This document shows, one piece after another, positions 34,588-35,668 of a stretch of 35,668 nt of DNA. Each line of letters opens with the position of its first letter. The first letter of the stretch is position 1. Position numbers and translations under genes: made by a program. The notes under the pieces are model-generated. The model was given only the letters and a program-made list of their open reading frames with translations. It had not been told where the DNA came from and ran no database searches. The stretch lies in assembly GCF_002479325.1 (NCBI RefSeq), contig NZ_DLMO01000158.1, positions 1-35,668 on the forward strand, in the 5' to 3' direction. This DNA comes from Brevundimonas sp. UBA7534 (lineage in GTDB: Bacteria > Pseudomonadota > Alphaproteobacteria > Caulobacterales > Caulobacteraceae).

Positions 34588-35367
34588 TTACTTGGCCAGC
34601 CCGTCGGGGTCGTGATAGTTCGAGATGACCATAGGATCGGCCGGCGGGCTGTCCTTTCCCTCGAACTCGAAGCGCGAGACCAAGTCGCGAATGAGCGCCA
34701 CCCGTACGGCGCGCTTGTCATCGGCCCTGACGATGGTCCAGGGCGAGATAAGCGAATTGGTGCGGGCCAGCATGACGTCGCGCGCGGCGGTGTAGTCGTC
34801 CCATCGCTTGATCGCGACACGATCAATGTCGCTCTTCTTCCACTGGCTCAAGGGATCCTCCGCCCGCGCGCGTAGGCGTTGGCGTTCTTCATCCTTGGAG
34901 ACGTCCAGATAGTATTTGATGAGTTTGACGCCGCAATGGTCGAGGAGGTTCTCGAACAACGGTGTGGTGATCAGGAATTCTTCGTATTCCTCGTCGGTGC
35001 AAAAACCCATGACGTGTTCGACGCCGGCGCGGTTGTACCAACTGCGGTTGAACAGGGCCATCTCGCCCGACACTGGCAGGTGCGCCACATATCTCTGGAA
35101 ATACCAGGCGCGCCGCTCACGATCAGAAGGGGGATCGAGCGCAACCACCCGGGTTTCGCGAGGGCTGAGATGGCGGATGATCCGTTTGATCGCCCCATCC
35201 TTTCCTGAGGCGTCCCGGCCTTCCAGCACTACCAGCACCTTCAGGCCGTCCCGGATGATCTGGTTCTGCAGGCGGGTCAGCTGAATTTGAGCCGCCTTTA
35301 GGTCTGCCTTGTAGGTGGATTTTTCCGATACTTCCGTCTTCGTCTTCGTCTTCGTCTTCGTACTCAT
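34588..35367 (-). CDS. ppk2: Polyphosphate kinase 2 family protein
   Basis: The 259-residue cytoplasmic kinase transfers phosphate between inorganic polyphosphate and nucleoside mono- or diphosphates. Walker A EGRDASGKDG is at 49-58, the Walker B region MALFNRSWYNRAGVEHVMGF at 103-122, and the lid with KRWDDYTAARDVML near 205-220. Which nucleotide class (I-III) is preferred cannot be decided by eye. The start MSTKTK at 35367 is preferred because upstream in-frame residues are low-complexity. The N-terminus has a KT repeat encoded by five tandem GTCTTC-type hexamers (minus strand ACGAAG). The stop is 8 bp before a likely start of the ParB-like gene. Polyphosphate-driven nucleotide charging would support cells short of respiratory ATP. 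Confidence 0.9.
   Translation of the reverse strand: MSTKTKTKTKTEVSEKSTYKADLKAAQIQLTRLQNQIIRDGLKVLVVLEGRDASGKDGAIKRIIRHLSPRETRVVALDPPSDRERRAWYFQRYVAHLPVSGEMALFNRSWYNRAGVEHVMGFCTDEEYEEFLITTPLFENLLDHCGVKLIKYYLDVSKDEERQRLRARAEDPLSQWKKSDIDRVAIKRWDDYTAARDVMLARTNSLISPWTIVRADDKRAVRVALIRDLVSRFEFEGKDSPPADPMVISNYHDPDGLAK
35334..35360. repeat. Tandem GTCTTC hexamer repeat inside the PPK2 gene start
   Basis: Four to five perfect or near-perfect copies of a six-base unit encode the Lys-Thr run at residues 4-11 of the PPK2 protein. A change in copy number would stay in frame and only lengthen or shorten the KT tail. Confidence 0.7.
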
Positions 35368-35668
35368 GGCAATGGGCCCCAATCGGTCATTTGGCTGGCA
35401 CCAGCGCGCTGCCTGAAGGGTAAGACGCCTGCGAACCGGCAGGCTTACACTCGGTCGTCGGCTGGAGTGGAGGCCTTCTGTTGAGGCAGGCATGCTCGGG
35501 CTGCCCGTCGAGCCCGGAGCCACCTTAATCCTGCTCGTTTGGTGTCTCTTAGCGAGCCAACGTGTTGATGCGGCGAATCCTATAACTGACTGTTGCAGCA
35601 GCTTTCAGTCGTCTGCCTGCTTGATCCTCGGTACATTTGAACTGCCGCTGACGTGACCCCCGTTTCTC
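35368..35668. other. Right-end stretch without a gene
   Basis: About 300 bp upstream of the PPK2 gene. A small inverted repeat (GCCTGC/GCAGGC) occurs near 35428-35445. No FNR-type box, RNA gene or convincing open frame is seen before the window ends. The PPK2 promoter should lie here. Confidence 0.5.

Noticed and set aside
34578..34826. N-terminal extension of the ParB-like frame up to 34826
   Set aside because: It lies antisense-frame within the end of PPK2 and is Ser/Arg/Pro-rich without family similarity; a start near 34577 or 34514 is more likely.

Overview
The window is a GC-rich stretch of proteobacterial chromosome or large replicon. Codon use, an FnrL-type regulator, an HWE histidine kinase and the IS6-type remnants all suggest an alphaproteobacterium, possibly Caulobacterales or a neighbouring order. 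That placement is inferred from gene content, not computed. Gene density is high, with many 4-bp ATGA/GTGA overlaps. I see no rRNA, tRNA or CRISPR array.

Layout. Positions 1-1862 hold the 3' end of an MBL-fold/beta-CASP hydrolase gene overlapping an archaeal-type AMP phosphorylase gene. On the minus strand follow an ECF sigma factor with a frameshifted tail (1820-2517), a type II (archaeal-type) GAPDH (2816-3871), a cyclopropane-fatty-acid synthase (3962-5218), a P1B-type metal ATPase with a CPD instead of a CPC motif (5707-8091) and a broken methyltransferase gene. On the plus strand, 8950-14875 is a five-gene run (HlyD adaptor, double ABC ATPase, two ABC-2 permeases, D-2-hydroxyacid dehydrogenase). 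A PRPP-synthetase-like gene follows (15033-15974), then a complete copper/silver efflux operon (16170-22806: small Cys/Met protein, TolC, CusB, CusA, CusF-like lipoprotein).

Positions 23095-26608 form an oxygen-responsive block: a lipoprotein cytochrome c, a GNAT-like protein, FnrL itself, a flavin split-barrel protein and an L-lactate/malate dehydrogenase. Next come an orphan PAS-HWE histidine kinase and an operon of a beta-phosphoglucomutase-like phosphatase and a GH65 disaccharide phosphorylase (28028-31086). A second type II GAPDH gene starts at 31202 but is cut after about 44 codons by a decayed IS6-family element. The right end carries a Met/His-rich repeat protein, pieces of the same IS, a second Cys-tailed ECF sigma factor, a ParB-like nuclease-family protein and a polyphosphate kinase 2.

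How it may work together. FnrL carries the cysteines of an oxygen-labile Fe-S cluster. FNR-type boxes (TTGAT-N4-ATCAA or close) lie about 40-62 bp before the cytochrome c, fnrL/GNAT, flavoprotein-LDH, phosphatase-GH65/GAPDH and first sigma-factor genes. Several controlled or neighbouring enzymes use inorganic phosphate or polyphosphate rather than ATP (AMP phosphorylase, GH65 phosphorylase, GAPDH, PPK2), and others dispose of reductant (L- and D-lactate-type dehydrogenases). My inference is a low-oxygen energy-conservation island built on phosphorolysis, interleaved with a copper-defence island (CPD ATPase, CusCBAF, Met/His-rich periplasmic proteins). Three or more genes are visibly decaying, so the region is being remodelled.
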